Assembly (NCBI GenBank): GCA_027621405.1
Contig: JAQCBT010000017.1
Coordinates: 1-64,000, forward strand
Direction of reading: 5' to 3'
Source of the DNA: Pseudomonadota bacterium
Lineage (GTDB): Bacteria; Pseudomonadota; Gammaproteobacteria; Pseudomonadales; Pseudohongiellaceae
DNA: 64,000 bases
Shown here: in pieces, positions 37,439 through 46,688 of the stretch
How the letters are laid out: each line of letters starts with the position of its first letter
How positions within the stretch are numbered: position 1 is the first letter of the stretch
Position numbers and translations under genes: made by a program
Notes under the pieces: model-generated
Databases searched by the model: none
What the model was told of the DNA's origin: nothing
What the model saw: only the letters and a program-made list of their open reading frames with translations

Positions 37439-38140
37439 ATGAAAACATCCACCAGAGCTATAACGATCGCGTTAAGTATTTTGGCTCTCTACTCTGCCTC
37501 CCAGGTGTTCGCGCAGAGTGGCGTCGATCTGACGAATGAAGACAATCGAATAGGCTATTCCATTGGCGTAAACATCGGCCAGAACATTGCGAGCCAGGGG
37601 CTCATCGACGATTTGCCCATGGAGGCATTTATCGCCGGGATGATGGATGCTGTTGCTGGTGAAGTGCAGTTGGGTGAGGCTGAAATAGTAGGCGCTATAC
37701 AGACGTTCATGGCGAGACAGCAGGAAGCGGCCCAGAATGCCCTGGCGAGTAATCTCGCCGCCGCAGAAACCTTTCTTGCCGAGAATGGCCAGCGCTCAGG
37801 TGTTGTTACCCTCGATTCGGGCCTGCAGTATGAGGTTCTGGAATCTGGTGCCGCCGGCGGCGCTTCCCCAACCCCGACAAACTCCGTGCTTGCCCACTAT
37901 CATGGCACCCTGATCGATGGCACCGTGTTTGATAGCTCCGTGCAGCGCGGTGAACCTGCTGCATTTGGAGTGAGCCAGGTTATCGCTGGCTGGACCGAAG
38001 CCCTGCAATTGATGAAAGTAGGGGACAAGTGGCGCCTTTTCATTCCGCCCGGTATGGCCTATGGCGAAGCGTCTCCTACACCCGCGATCCCGCCAAACTC
38101 GGCCCTGATCTTCGACGTGGAACTGCTGGAAGTTAACTAG
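37439..38140 (+). CDS. FKBP-type peptidyl-prolyl isomerase (FkpA/Mip-like)
   Basis: This 233-aa exported isomerase/chaperone has a signal peptide cleaved near VFAQS, an N-terminal helical dimerisation domain (YSIGVNIGQNIASQGL; EAFIAGMMDAVAGE) and a C-terminal FKBP domain with HYHGTLIDGTVFDSS, VIAGWTEALQLMKVGDKW and FIPPGMAYGE. This is the FkpA/Mip architecture that helps fold envelope proteins. ATG 37439 has AAGGA upstream and matches the signal peptide; the frame opens earlier at 37412. It is divergent from the LRR lipoprotein gene. Confidence 0.92.
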   Translation: MKTSTRAITIALSILALYSASQVFAQSGVDLTNEDNRIGYSIGVNIGQNIASQGLIDDLPMEAFIAGMMDAVAGEVQLGEAEIVGAIQTFMARQQEAAQNALASNLAAAETFLAENGQRSGVVTLDSGLQYEVLESGAAGGASPTPTNSVLAHYHGTLIDGTVFDSSVQRGEPAAFGVSQVIAGWTEALQLMKVGDKWRLFIPPGMAYGEASPTPAIPPNSALIFDVELLEVN

Positions 38141-38186
38141 TTCTCCTTCACAAGCCTGACCATTTGAATCGGATTTCTGTCCAGCC

Positions 38187-39485
38187 ATGAGCGTCTCTCG
38201 TTTCAATCAGGGCTTGCTGGATTTCCTGCAAGCATCGCCCACCGCTTTTCATGCGGTGGCGAGCCTGCGCTTGATGCTGGACGAGGCGGGTTTCAAGCAA
38301 CTCGAGGAACGGGACTCGTGGTCGCTCGAGGACAACGGATGTTATTACGTAGTCCGTAACGACTCTGCCATCATCGCCTTCAAGACTGGCCGCCAGGCAC
38401 TGTTGGACACCGGTATTCGTATCGCCGGTGCTCACACCGACAGCCCCTGCCTGAAAATCAAGCCAAATCCGGAGATTCGCCAGCAGGACTATCTGCAATT
38501 GGGTGTCGAGGTTTATGGAGGTGCGCTGTTTACGCCATGGTTTGACCGGGATCTGTCGATCGCCGGGCGCATCAACTATCAGGACCGCAAGGGTGAAATA
38601 CGCTCGGCCCTGCTGGATGTCAGGGATGCGATCGCGGTCATACCCAGTCTGGCGATCCATCTCAACAGAACGGTTCACGAAAACCGCACCCTGAATCCAC
38701 AGAAGGAACTGCAGCCGGTGGTGCTGCAGATCGGGGAGAAGAAGCGCTTCGATTTCGATGCCTACCTGCTGTCCATGTTACGCAAGCAAGCGGCGCATCG
38801 CTCGGCGCAGAAGATCCTCGCCCATGAGCTCTATCTCTATGATACCCAGGCGCCGGCCATGGTTGGTATGGAAGGGCAGTTCATCGCCTCCGCTCGCCTG
38901 GATAACCTGCTTAGCTGCTACGTGGCCTGCGAGTCCCTGATCAAGAGCAAGAATAATCATGCCAGCATGTTGGTGTGCAACGATCACGAGGAAGTGGGAA
39001 GTGCTTCCACGTCCGGTGCCCAGGGGCCATTCCTGAAATCGGTTTTACAGCGTCTGGTGGTGGGTAATAAGGAGAGTTCAGAAGTTCTGCACCGGATCAG
39101 CAGCCGATCGACATTTCTGTCTATCGACAATGCCCATGGGGTGCATCCCAACTATCTTGAGAAGCACGACGATCAACACCGGCCGAAACTCAATGGTGGG
39201 CCTGTGATCAAGATCAACGCCAACCAGCGTTATGCCAGTAATAGTGAATCTGTTGCGCTCTTCAAATCCATCTGTGACAAGGTCGAGGTACCTTATCAGC
39301 AATTCGTCATGCGTAATGACATGGCATGTGGCAGCACCATCGGTCCGATCACCGCCACGGAAACAGGTATCAATAGTGTGGATGTTGGAGTAGCCACTTT
39401 CGCCATGCATTCCATTCGTGAACTGGCTGGCAGCGATGACCCCGCGGCGCTGGCCAAGGTCGTGACCAGCTACTTCAATCGCTAG
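38187..39485 (+). CDS. M18 family aminopeptidase
   Basis: This cytosolic dinuclear-zinc aminopeptidase of the aspartyl-aminopeptidase family has 432 aa. Visible metal-site motifs are GAHTDSPCLKIK (first His/Asp), SARLDNLLSCYVACE, CNDHEEVGSAS (Glu pair) and the C-terminal VDVGVATFAMHSIRE with the last His. It follows the FKBP gene by about 45 bp on the same strand. The family releases acidic or neutral N-terminal residues, and the exact preference here is unknown. Confidence 0.93.
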   Translation: MSVSRFNQGLLDFLQASPTAFHAVASLRLMLDEAGFKQLEERDSWSLEDNGCYYVVRNDSAIIAFKTGRQALLDTGIRIAGAHTDSPCLKIKPNPEIRQQDYLQLGVEVYGGALFTPWFDRDLSIAGRINYQDRKGEIRSALLDVRDAIAVIPSLAIHLNRTVHENRTLNPQKELQPVVLQIGEKKRFDFDAYLLSMLRKQAAHRSAQKILAHELYLYDTQAPAMVGMEGQFIASARLDNLLSCYVACESLIKSKNNHASMLVCNDHEEVGSASTSGAQGPFLKSVLQRLVVGNKESSEVLHRISSRSTFLSIDNAHGVHPNYLEKHDDQHRPKLNGGPVIKINANQRYASNSESVALFKSICDKVEVPYQQFVMRNDMACGSTIGPITATETGINSVDVGVATFAMHSIRELAGSDDPAALAKVVTSYFNR

Positions 39486-39519
39486 CGCCTGTGTTCAATG
39501 GGCAACAGGGCCTTTGCAA

Positions 39520-41490
39520 CTAGCGTTGCTTCTTCAAATCCTGAATCAGGAACCGTGCTGGATTGAGCGCGGCCATCATGCTCCTGTCCAGGGGTGAGCT
39601 TTCCCCTTCGATGAGGCTGGCGAGAAACTCTGCACACAAGGGGATACTGCACATCCCATTGGAGCCATGGGCCGTGTTGAGAAAAAGCCCTGCCTGATAG
39701 TGCGGAGTCTTGTCGATCTTCGCTCTGGCATTGCGCCGTAGTTCTGCAAAATCGTGCGCCATGGTTTCGAAGGTGGGAACCGGGCCAACGAGTGGGAATC
39801 GATCAGGGCTGTTGCAGCGGCTGCCAACTTGCGATTGGCGGAGCACTATCTTGTCTCTATCGAGATCAAGCATCTCTGCCAGGGCTTGCTGATTCCTGGC
39901 ATTATCCTCGGCACGTATACCCAAGCCTTCTTCTGCTTTCCTGTAAGTCGCCGAGACTGTATGCATGCCATTCATGGCCGGGAACAGGGTCTTGTCATCG
40001 CACAGTACCCGGGAGTTTGCTGCCAGTTCTGCCGTACTGGCAAATTGACTGCACTGGCCGAGGCTTTCCTGAAGGGACAGATTGTGGCTTCCAATCAAAC
40101 GAGCCGCGTCGAATCCGTTGCTGAGCACCAATACGGAGGACTCGCCTACCTTGTTGCCGTGATTATCATAGAGACGCCAGGTAGCTCCCTTTGGGTCGCT
40201 GCCAGCCTGGTCGATTTCGGCAATGGAACAATCTCCCCGAAATGTAATCAGGGGGTGCGAGATTAGTATTCTGCACAGAGCGTGCGAGTCAACCCAGCCC
40301 CCGCCAGGAAACAGGAAATGGCCGTCTTCGTCGACAGCTACAATTGCAGTGGGATACATCTGCTTTACGGATTCGGCGCGCAAGCCTTGCCGGGCATTCA
40401 TCGCCGAGGCCATCTGTAGTACACCACAATCCCGGAATGGCGAATCGCCCTCGTGGCTGAGTGTGTTCAGGATCTGCAGGCAGTAAGAATAAGCCTGAAG
40501 GAAGAAGCGGGCCTGAGAATTACTGGCATTGAACAGCCGGCAGCGCAGCGCGAGTTGAGGAATACCTGACGCGCCGCCCGCTACAGCTGCAGCTGCGTCA
40601 AGCAGTTCCACCTGCCAGCCCCGTTGGGCTAGCGCATAGGCCGTGAAGCAGCCCGCCAGGCCGGCTCCAATGACAATCGCGTGGCGCTCATTGCACTCAC
40701 GGCGCGGGATTTCGAACCATGGCGTAGATGACGGGCTCGTAGCGGCAGGCTTCGTCAGCCCTTTGGCTACCAGCATATGGCGTTTCCTGCCATAGCCTGC
40801 GGTGCGTTCCACCCTGAAACCCGCGTTTTCCAAATCTCGCCGTATCCTGCCTGCACTACTATAGGTGGCCAATCGTGTATTGCTCGTGCTGTGGGTGGCT
40901 ATCAGGCGAAATAAAGCGGGCGACCACAGTTCTTCATTTTGGGCCGGGCTGAAGCCATCGAGGAACCAGGCCGGGATCTGTGGGTTGGATGTGGCCCGTG
41001 TTGCCAGCCAGTTGGCGGCGTCATCCAGCACCAGGTCGAGCGTTATGTCATCACCGAGCTTCAGGCGCATTAGTCCCTGGTGCACCGGCTTGTAGCACTC
41101 CAACAGACGAGCAGAGAGCGATTTCAGTTCCGGCCATCGCTCATGCAGGCGAGCCATGTCGGCCGGGGATAGCGGGTATTTCTCCACAGCAGTGTAGTGA
41201 AGCCTGCCGGGATGCAATCGATTTGCCTTGTGGCGCTCCCACAGGGACCAGGTCATCAGGAAGTTGAGTCCACCTCCGAATCCGATTTCGCCTACTTGGA
41301 AGCTGTGGCCCAGCGGGTATGCATCTGACCACTGGCGCTCCAGTTCACAGCCATGGAGGAAAACATGCTCACTCTCTCGCAATGGGTCCTGATCCGAGTA
41401 GTAAATATCGCCAAAGGCGGTGGAGCGGGGTAAACCATCTTCAGTCCATGCCAGTTGCGGGGATTCGATCTTGAAGCTGGTGCCGGGCAA
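39520..41490 (-). CDS. mnmC: bifunctional tRNA U34 modification enzyme MnmC
   Basis: MnmC performs the last two steps of mnm5(s2)U34 synthesis in tRNA-Lys, -Glu and others. The 656-aa protein has an N-terminal SAM-dependent MnmD methyltransferase domain (EIGFGGGLNFL; LDGFSPAQNEELW) to about residue 250, then an FAD-dependent MnmC1 oxidoreductase starting at AIVIGAGLAGCFTAYALAQ and ending with GSNGMCSIPLCAEFLASL. The start is TTG 41490, with AGGAAG about 5 nt upstream and no in-frame ATG nearby. It is divergent from prfB. Its product acts on the tRNA-Lys(UUU) encoded in this window. Confidence 0.95.
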   Translation of the reverse strand: MPGTSFKIESPQLAWTEDGLPRSTAFGDIYYSDQDPLRESEHVFLHGCELERQWSDAYPLGHSFQVGEIGFGGGLNFLMTWSLWERHKANRLHPGRLHYTAVEKYPLSPADMARLHERWPELKSLSARLLECYKPVHQGLMRLKLGDDITLDLVLDDAANWLATRATSNPQIPAWFLDGFSPAQNEELWSPALFRLIATHSTSNTRLATYSSAGRIRRDLENAGFRVERTAGYGRKRHMLVAKGLTKPAATSPSSTPWFEIPRRECNERHAIVIGAGLAGCFTAYALAQRGWQVELLDAAAAVAGGASGIPQLALRCRLFNASNSQARFFLQAYSYCLQILNTLSHEGDSPFRDCGVLQMASAMNARQGLRAESVKQMYPTAIVAVDEDGHFLFPGGGWVDSHALCRILISHPLITFRGDCSIAEIDQAGSDPKGATWRLYDNHGNKVGESSVLVLSNGFDAARLIGSHNLSLQESLGQCSQFASTAELAANSRVLCDDKTLFPAMNGMHTVSATYRKAEEGLGIRAEDNARNQQALAEMLDLDRDKIVLRQSQVGSRCNSPDRFPLVGPVPTFETMAHDFAELRRNARAKIDKTPHYQAGLFLNTAHGSNGMCSIPLCAEFLASLIEGESSPLDRSMMAALNPARFLIQDLKKQR

Positions 41491-41617
41491 TCTGACTTCC
41501 TGAATGTGGGTGGGTGAGGATTATAGCAGTCTCCCGGAACAGGGCATCTGGCTTGCTGGCAAGCTGGCGCCGATAAGGTAAAATGCGCGTTTTTCCCAGC
41601 AAGCAGGAGCGAAGGCG

Positions 41618-42713
41618 TTGGAGATCAATACCCAACTGAGCGAATTGAAAGAGTTGAAGTCCGGAACTGATAGTCTCAGGGGGTATCTTTGACTATGAGG
41701 TGAAGAAGGATCGCCTCGCGGAAGTGGAATTGGAACTCGGCGAATCCAATGTCTGGGATAAACCGGAATACGCGCAGAGTCTTGGCAGGGAAAGGGCCGA
41801 GTTGGAGGCGATAGTCGGCACCATCGACAAGTTGTACGAAGGTATTGGCGAAGTTGAGGAACTGTTCAGCCTGGCCCGGGAAGAAGAGGACCAGGAGCTG
41901 TTTGAGGCTGCCGACAAGGATCTACATTACTTACAGCAACAGCTGCAAGCCCTCGAATTCCGCCGCATGTTTTCCGGCGCCATGGACAGCGCCAATGCCT
42001 ACCTGGATATCCAGGCTGGTTCCGGTGGCACTGAAGCGCAGGACTGGGCCGAGATGCTGTTGCGCATGTACCTGCGCTGGGGCGAGGACAAGGGATTCAA
42101 GACCGAGTTAGTCGAAGTGTCCGGTGGTGAAGTTGCGGGCATCAAGAGTGCCACGATCCATTTCAGCGGTGAATTTGCCTTTGGCTGGCTGCGTACCGAG
42201 ACCGGTGTGCACCGCCTGGTTCGAAAATCTCCCTTCGATTCCGGCAATCGGCGGCATACGTCCTTTGCCTCGGTGTTCGTTTCGCCCGAGATTGATGATG
42301 ATATCGAGGTGGATCTGGACATGTCCCAGGTGCGTGTCGATACCTATCGCTCCAGCGGCGCAGGTGGCCAGCACGTGAACAAGACGGATAGTGCGGTGCG
42401 CCTGACACATGAGCCCTCGGGCATTGTGGTGCAGTGCCAGAGCCAGCGCTCACAGCACAAGAACAAGGATATGGCCATCAAGCAGTTGAAGGCCAAGTTG
42501 TATGAGCTCGAAGAATTGAAACGCAAGGAACAGATGCAGTCCATCGAGGATTCCAAGGCCGACATTGGCTGGGGCAGCCAGATTCGCTCCTACGTGCTGG
42601 ACTCCTCACGCATCAAGGACTTGCGCACCAACGTAGAGGTGAGCAATACCGGTGCAGTGCTGGATGGCGATCTCGACAAATTTATCGAAGCAAGCTTGAA
42701 GATGGGGCTGTAG
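41618..42713 (+). CDS. prfB: peptide chain release factor RF2, with programmed +1 frameshift
   Basis: RF2 releases protein at UGA and UAA. The first 24 codons run from TTG 41618 to an in-frame TGA at 41690-41692. The slippery context CTT-TGA-C, preceded by AGGGGGTAT, is the classic RF2 autoregulatory frameshift, and decoding continues in +1 as D-Y-E to 42713, giving about 364 aa. The UGA-reading tripeptide SPF ([10 protein letters not shown]) and the catalytic GGQ ([16 protein letters not shown]) are intact. Low RF2 favours the shift, so expression is self-regulated. A caller using only one frame would wrongly start at 41700. lysS follows 15 bp later. Confidence 0.97.
41678..41693 (+). promoter_or_regulatory. 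RF2 programmed +1 frameshift site
   Basis: AGGGGG acts as an internal Shine-Dalgarno placed just before TAT-CTT-TGA-C. The ribosome pauses at TGA 41690-41692 and CTT-tRNA slips one base to continue in the RF2 frame. The sequence is nearly identical to the E. coli site. Confidence 0.95.
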
Positions 42714-42728
42714 ACGGGCACAAGGAAA

Positions 42729-44225
42729 ATGGCAGAAGACAATACACCACTGGACACGGAAGAAGAGAACAAGCTGATCGCGCTGCGGCGTGAGAAGCTG
42801 AGCGAGATTCGCGCACAACGTGAAGCCTTCCCCAATGACTTCAGGAGGCAGCACAGCTCTGCGGAACTCGAAGCCCTGTACCTGGAGAAGGATGCCGAGG
42901 AATTGCAGGAACTGGCACAGCAAACCGCTGTTGCCGGTCGCATCATCCGCATGCGTGGGCCCTTCGTGGTGATCCAGGATGGTCAGGGTCGCTTGCAGCT
43001 CTACATGAACAACAAGACCCTGCCTGAGTCGCAACTGGATGAACTGAAGAGCCTGGATCTGGGCGATATCATCGGCGTGGAGGGTGAGGTATTCAAGACC
43101 CAGAAGGGTGAACTCACCGTACGTGTGTCAAATCTGCGATTGCTGACCAAGTCCCTGCGGCCATTGCCTGACAAGCACAAGGGGCTGACGGATACCGAGA
43201 TGCGTTATCGTCAGCGCTATGTGGATCTCATCGTGAACGATGAATCCCGCCAGGTATTCGCCATGCGCTCGCGTATACTGCGTTTTATCCGTGATTACTT
43301 CGACAAGCTGGAGTTCATGGAAGTGGAGACACCCATGATGCAGGTGATTCCCGGCGGCGCCACGGCTCGCCCGTTTATCACCCATCATAATGCTCTCGAC
43401 CAGGATATGTACCTGCGCGTCGCACCTGAGTTGTTTCTCAAGCGGCTGGTAGTGGGTGGTTTCGAGAAGGTGTATGAACTGAACAGGAATTTCCGCAACG
43501 AGGGGCTGTCTACCAAGCACAACCCCGAATTCACCATGCTGGAATTCTACTGGGCCTATGCCGACTATCACGACCTGATGGATCTGACCGAGGATTTGTT
43601 TCGGCGCATCGCCATGGAAGTACTCGGCAGTACGAGGCTAACTTTCCAGGGTGTCGAGTACGATTTCGGTAACAGCTTTCGTCGCATGACAATGACCGAG
43701 GCAATCTGTGAGTACTGCAATGCCTCTCCCGAAGACTTCAGCACTGAAGAGTCTGTTCGCGCCCTGGCCGACAGACTGGGTGTAAATGCCGACGCGGACT
43801 GGTCCCAGGGCAAGCTTGTCATGGAGATCTTCGAGGAGCGGGTGGAGGATAAACTCGATCAGCCCACATTCGTCTATCACCATCCGACGGCTGTCTCGCC
43901 GCTGTCGCGTCGAAACGAGGAGAACCCGGAAGTTACTGACCGATTCGAGCTTTATGTTGCGGGTCGGGAATTGGCCAACGGATTTTCCGAGCTCAATGAT
44001 CCGGAAGACCAGGCGGAGCGGTTCCATGCCCAGGTGGCGCAGAAAGAATCCGGTGATCATGAAGCCATGCACTTCGATGAAGATTATATCGCGGCGCTGG
44101 AGTACGGCATGCCGCCAACGGCGGGTGAAGGTATCGGCATAGATCGCATGGTCATGTTGTTCACTGATTCGCCCTCAATCAAGGATGTGCTGTTGTTTCC
44201 CCATCTTCGACCACAGCATGACTGA
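42729..44225 (+). CDS. lysS: lysyl-tRNA synthetase (class II)
   Basis: LysRS charges tRNA-Lys. The 498-aa class II enzyme has an OB-fold anticodon-binding domain ([26 protein letters not shown]), motif 1 near FMEVETPMM, motif 2 ([21 protein letters not shown]) and motif 3 ([22 protein letters not shown]). The prfB-lysS order is widely conserved. Its stop overlaps the start of ung by eight bases. Confidence 0.98.
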   Translation: MAEDNTPLDTEEENKLIALRREKLSEIRAQREAFPNDFRRQHSSAELEALYLEKDAEELQELAQQTAVAGRIIRMRGPFVVIQDGQGRLQLYMNNKTLPESQLDELKSLDLGDIIGVEGEVFKTQKGELTVRVSNLRLLTKSLRPLPDKHKGLTDTEMRYRQRYVDLIVNDESRQVFAMRSRILRFIRDYFDKLEFMEVETPMMQVIPGGATARPFITHHNALDQDMYLRVAPELFLKRLVVGGFEKVYELNRNFRNEGLSTKHNPEFTMLEFYWAYADYHDLMDLTEDLFRRIAMEVLGSTRLTFQGVEYDFGNSFRRMTMTEAICEYCNASPEDFSTEESVRALADRLGVNADADWSQGKLVMEIFEERVEDKLDQPTFVYHHPTAVSPLSRRNEENPEVTDRFELYVAGRELANGFSELNDPEDQAERFHAQVAQKESGDHEAMHFDEDYIAALEYGMPPTAGEGIGIDRMVMLFTDSPSIKDVLLFPHLRPQHD

Positions 44226-44964
44226 AACTGTCCAGAGTTCCCGGGCAATTAAACTGGAGCCCGGTTGGAAGAATGCCCTGGCAGAAGAGTTCGAGTCTGA
44301 TTACATGGAAAATCTGCGCGGCTTCCTGCAGCATGAGAAAGGCCGGGGCAAGCGCATTTTCCCCGCTGGCGAGAATATCTTTAACGCGCTTAACAGCACG
44401 CCTTTGGACAAGGTTAAGCTGGTTATTCTCGGACAGGATCCTTACCACGGTCCCGGTCAGGCCCATGGACTGTGCTTCTCGGTCTTGCCGGGAGTCGACA
44501 TTCCTCCGTCACTGCAGAATATTTACAAGGAACTGCGGGAAGACGTGGGATTCAAACCTCCAGGACATGGTTATCTACAGTACTGGGCAGGGCAGGGGGT
44601 GCTGTTGCTCAATGCAGTGCTAACGGTTGAGGCACACAAGGCCGGTAGCCATCAGGGCAAGGGCTGGGAGCGTTTCACAGACCGTATTGTCCATATACTG
44701 AATGAGCAGCGTCGAAACCTGGTGTTCCTGTTTTGGGGAGCTTACGCCCAGAAGAAGGGTGGGTTCATCGATAGTAATCGTCACCTGGTATTGAAATCTC
44801 CCCACCCCTCACCCTTGTCGGCGAGTCGGGGATTCTTTGGCAATCGGCATTTTTCCCGGGCAAATGCCTACCTGGTCGAGACTGGCCAGCAGCCCATAGA
44901 CTGGCAATTGCCGGAAGCGGCTGTCATCACGCCGGATAGCAGAAATAGTAAAGGAGTCCATTAG
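44218..44964 (+). CDS. ung: uracil-DNA glycosylase
   Basis: Ung removes uracil from DNA at the start of base excision repair. The 248-aa family 1 enzyme has the catalytic [14 protein letters not shown] (Asp) near residue 66, the [11 protein letters not shown] strand, the [11 protein letters not shown] segment and the DNA-intercalating [13 protein letters not shown] loop (His). ATG 44218 lies inside the end of lysS; the earlier frame start at 44185 is rejected because it only extends deeper into lysS. The next gene starts on the last base of its stop codon. Confidence 0.97.
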   Translation: MTETVQSSRAIKLEPGWKNALAEEFESDYMENLRGFLQHEKGRGKRIFPAGENIFNALNSTPLDKVKLVILGQDPYHGPGQAHGLCFSVLPGVDIPPSLQNIYKELREDVGFKPPGHGYLQYWAGQGVLLLNAVLTVEAHKAGSHQGKGWERFTDRIVHILNEQRRNLVFLFWGAYAQKKGGFIDSNRHLVLKSPHPSPLSASRGFFGNRHFSRANAYLVETGQQPIDWQLPEAAVITPDSRNSKGVH

Positions 44965-46208
44965 TGAGTAAGCAGTGCTGTGTAGTCATTGGTGCGAGCC
45001 ATGCGGGGGTTTCACTTGCCCTGCAACTGCGAAAGGAAGGATGGGAAGGAGATATTCAGCTCATTGGTGCGGAATCGGAACTGCCTTACCATCGGCCACC
45101 TCTGTCGAAGGATTTGCTGTCTGGCGAAAAGAACATGGAGGCGATCAGGTTGCGCCCGCATAAAGTGTTCGATGATAACGCCATCGAACTAGTGTTAGGG
45201 GTGACAGCATTGGATGTTGACCCCGATGCACAAACTGTTCAGCTGAGTAATGGGAAGCGTGTGGAATACAGCAAGCTTGTTTTCTGCACTGGTGCCAATG
45301 TCAACAAGCTCCCCATGGGCCAGGGCCTGGAGCGCCTGTTCTACATTCGAACTGCAGCCGATGTGAAGCAGTTGCAGGCCGTACTGACCACTGCCAAGTC
45401 AGCCGCCGTCATCGGTGGTGGTTATATTGGGCTGGAGGCGGCAGCGGTGTTACGCAAACTTGGCTTGCAGGTCACTGTGCTGGAGATGGCCGATCGGGTA
45501 CTGGCTCGGGTTACCAGCAGGGTGATGTCGGAATACATGACCTCGCTGCATATGATGCATGGTGTTGAGATTCGCACTCGCGCTCATGTCACATCCCTGC
45601 AGGAGATTGTCGACGAGAATGGAAACAAGGGCGTTAGTATCGGTTGTAACGATGGCAGGGAACTTCAGGTTGACCTCGTTGTTGTCGGGGTAGGCGTAAC
45701 TCCCAGCACCGCGCTTGCCGAGGCGGCGGGGCTGGAAGTCAGCAATGGCATAGTAGTGGACAGCTCAGGCAAGACGAGCAGGGACAACATCTATGCCGCC
45801 GGCGACTGTTGCAGTCATCCAAGCCAGTTGTATGACAGGATGATGAGGCTGGAATCGGTGCAGAACGCCAATGACCAGGCAAGAGTCGTCGCCGCCAATA
45901 TCTGCGGTAAACCGACCGAGTACAAGGCTGTGCCCTGGTTCTGGTCGGATCAATATGACGCGAAACTGCAGATGGTCGGTATTAGTGAGGGCTATGACAA
46001 GGTAGTGGTGCGAGGGGATGCTTCGAACCACGAGGATGGTTTTGCGCTATTCTATTACAAGGACGGAGTGGTTATAGCAGCTGACTGCGTAAAGCGGCCG
46101 AAGGAATTTATGGCCAGCAAGCAGTTGGTAATGAACCGCTCTGCAATCGGGCCTGAGAAATTGCAGGACGAGAGTGTGGAACCCAGCAACTGGCTGCAGA
46201 GTGCCTAG
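44964..46208 (+). CDS. FAD-dependent ferredoxin-reductase-like oxidoreductase
   Basis: This 414-aa flavoprotein is of the putidaredoxin/rubredoxin reductase type. An FAD-binding [18 protein letters not shown] lies at the N-terminus, an NAD-binding [20 protein letters not shown] near residue 150, the FAD-contacting [12 protein letters not shown] near 275, and a Reductase_C domain ([17 protein letters not shown]). It probably passes electrons from NAD(P)H to a ferredoxin for an oxygenase or P450, but neither partner is nearby. GTG 44964 overlaps the ung stop by one base; its TAG overlaps the queD stop on the other strand. Confidence 0.9.
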   Translation: MSKQCCVVIGASHAGVSLALQLRKEGWEGDIQLIGAESELPYHRPPLSKDLLSGEKNMEAIRLRPHKVFDDNAIELVLGVTALDVDPDAQTVQLSNGKRVEYSKLVFCTGANVNKLPMGQGLERLFYIRTAADVKQLQAVLTTAKSAAVIGGGYIGLEAAAVLRKLGLQVTVLEMADRVLARVTSRVMSEYMTSLHMMHGVEIRTRAHVTSLQEIVDENGNKGVSIGCNDGRELQVDLVVVGVGVTPSTALAEAAGLEVSNGIVVDSSGKTSRDNIYAAGDCCSHPSQLYDRMMRLESVQNANDQARVVAANICGKPTEYKAVPWFWSDQYDAKLQMVGISEGYDKVVVRGDASNHEDGFALFYYKDGVVIAADCVKRPKEFMASKQLVMNRSAIGPEKLQDESVEPSNWLQSA

Positions 46209-46561
46209 TCGCCTCGATACACGCAGCCACTGGTGCATGTCTCGCGAATTTCGATCGTGTGCAGAAGGGGAAGCCTCGGTAACAGACGCAGCCAGATCCA
46301 GCGGGCGATATTCTCACTGGTGGGATTTTCCAGGCCTTCGATGTCATTCAGGTAGTAGTGATCGAGTTCATCTCTGACAGGTTTGAATGCATTCTTGATA
46401 TCGGAGAAATCCAATACCCAGCCTGAGTGTTCACCCACATCTCCCTTCACGGTGATGCGTACGGCAAAGGAATGACCATGCAGGCGGGCACACTTGTGGC
46501 CCTCTGGCACATTGGGTAGCCGATGCGCTGCCTCGAAAGTAAATTCCTTGAATATTTCCAT
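46205..46561 (-). CDS. queD: 6-carboxy-5,6,7,8-tetrahydropterin synthase QueD
   Basis: QueD makes 6-carboxytetrahydropterin from dihydroneopterin triphosphate, the step before QueE. The 118-aa PTPS-fold protein has a zinc His in FEAAHRL, the catalytic Cys and two zinc His in [15 protein letters not shown], the [17 protein letters not shown] block and a C-terminal [18 protein letters not shown] 46561 matches the family start; the frame opens earlier at 46603. Its stop overlaps that of the FAD reductase by four bases. Confidence 0.95.
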   Translation of the reverse strand: MEIFKEFTFEAAHRLPNVPEGHKCARLHGHSFAVRITVKGDVGEHSGWVLDFSDIKNAFKPVRDELDHYYLNDIEGLENPTSENIARWIWLRLLPRLPLLHTIEIRETCTSGCVYRGD

Positions 46562-46634
46562 GATAATGACTGGACCCGACTGAAGGCGGCCAATGGTACC
46601 CATGCCTACAGTGCATGTACAGCGGCATTGGGCT

Positions 46635-46640
46635 TATAAT
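46635..46640 (+). promoter_or_regulatory. -10 element upstream of the CHASE2-cyclase gene
   Basis: A consensus TATAAT lies about 50 bp before the cyclase start, with a weak TGCATG 17 bp upstream. It sits in the 127-bp gap between divergent queD and the cyclase gene. Confidence 0.45.
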
Positions 46641-46688
46641 GCCGGGAGCCTCTGCTAACAACAAGAAGCACCGACGAAAGCCAGTCTG

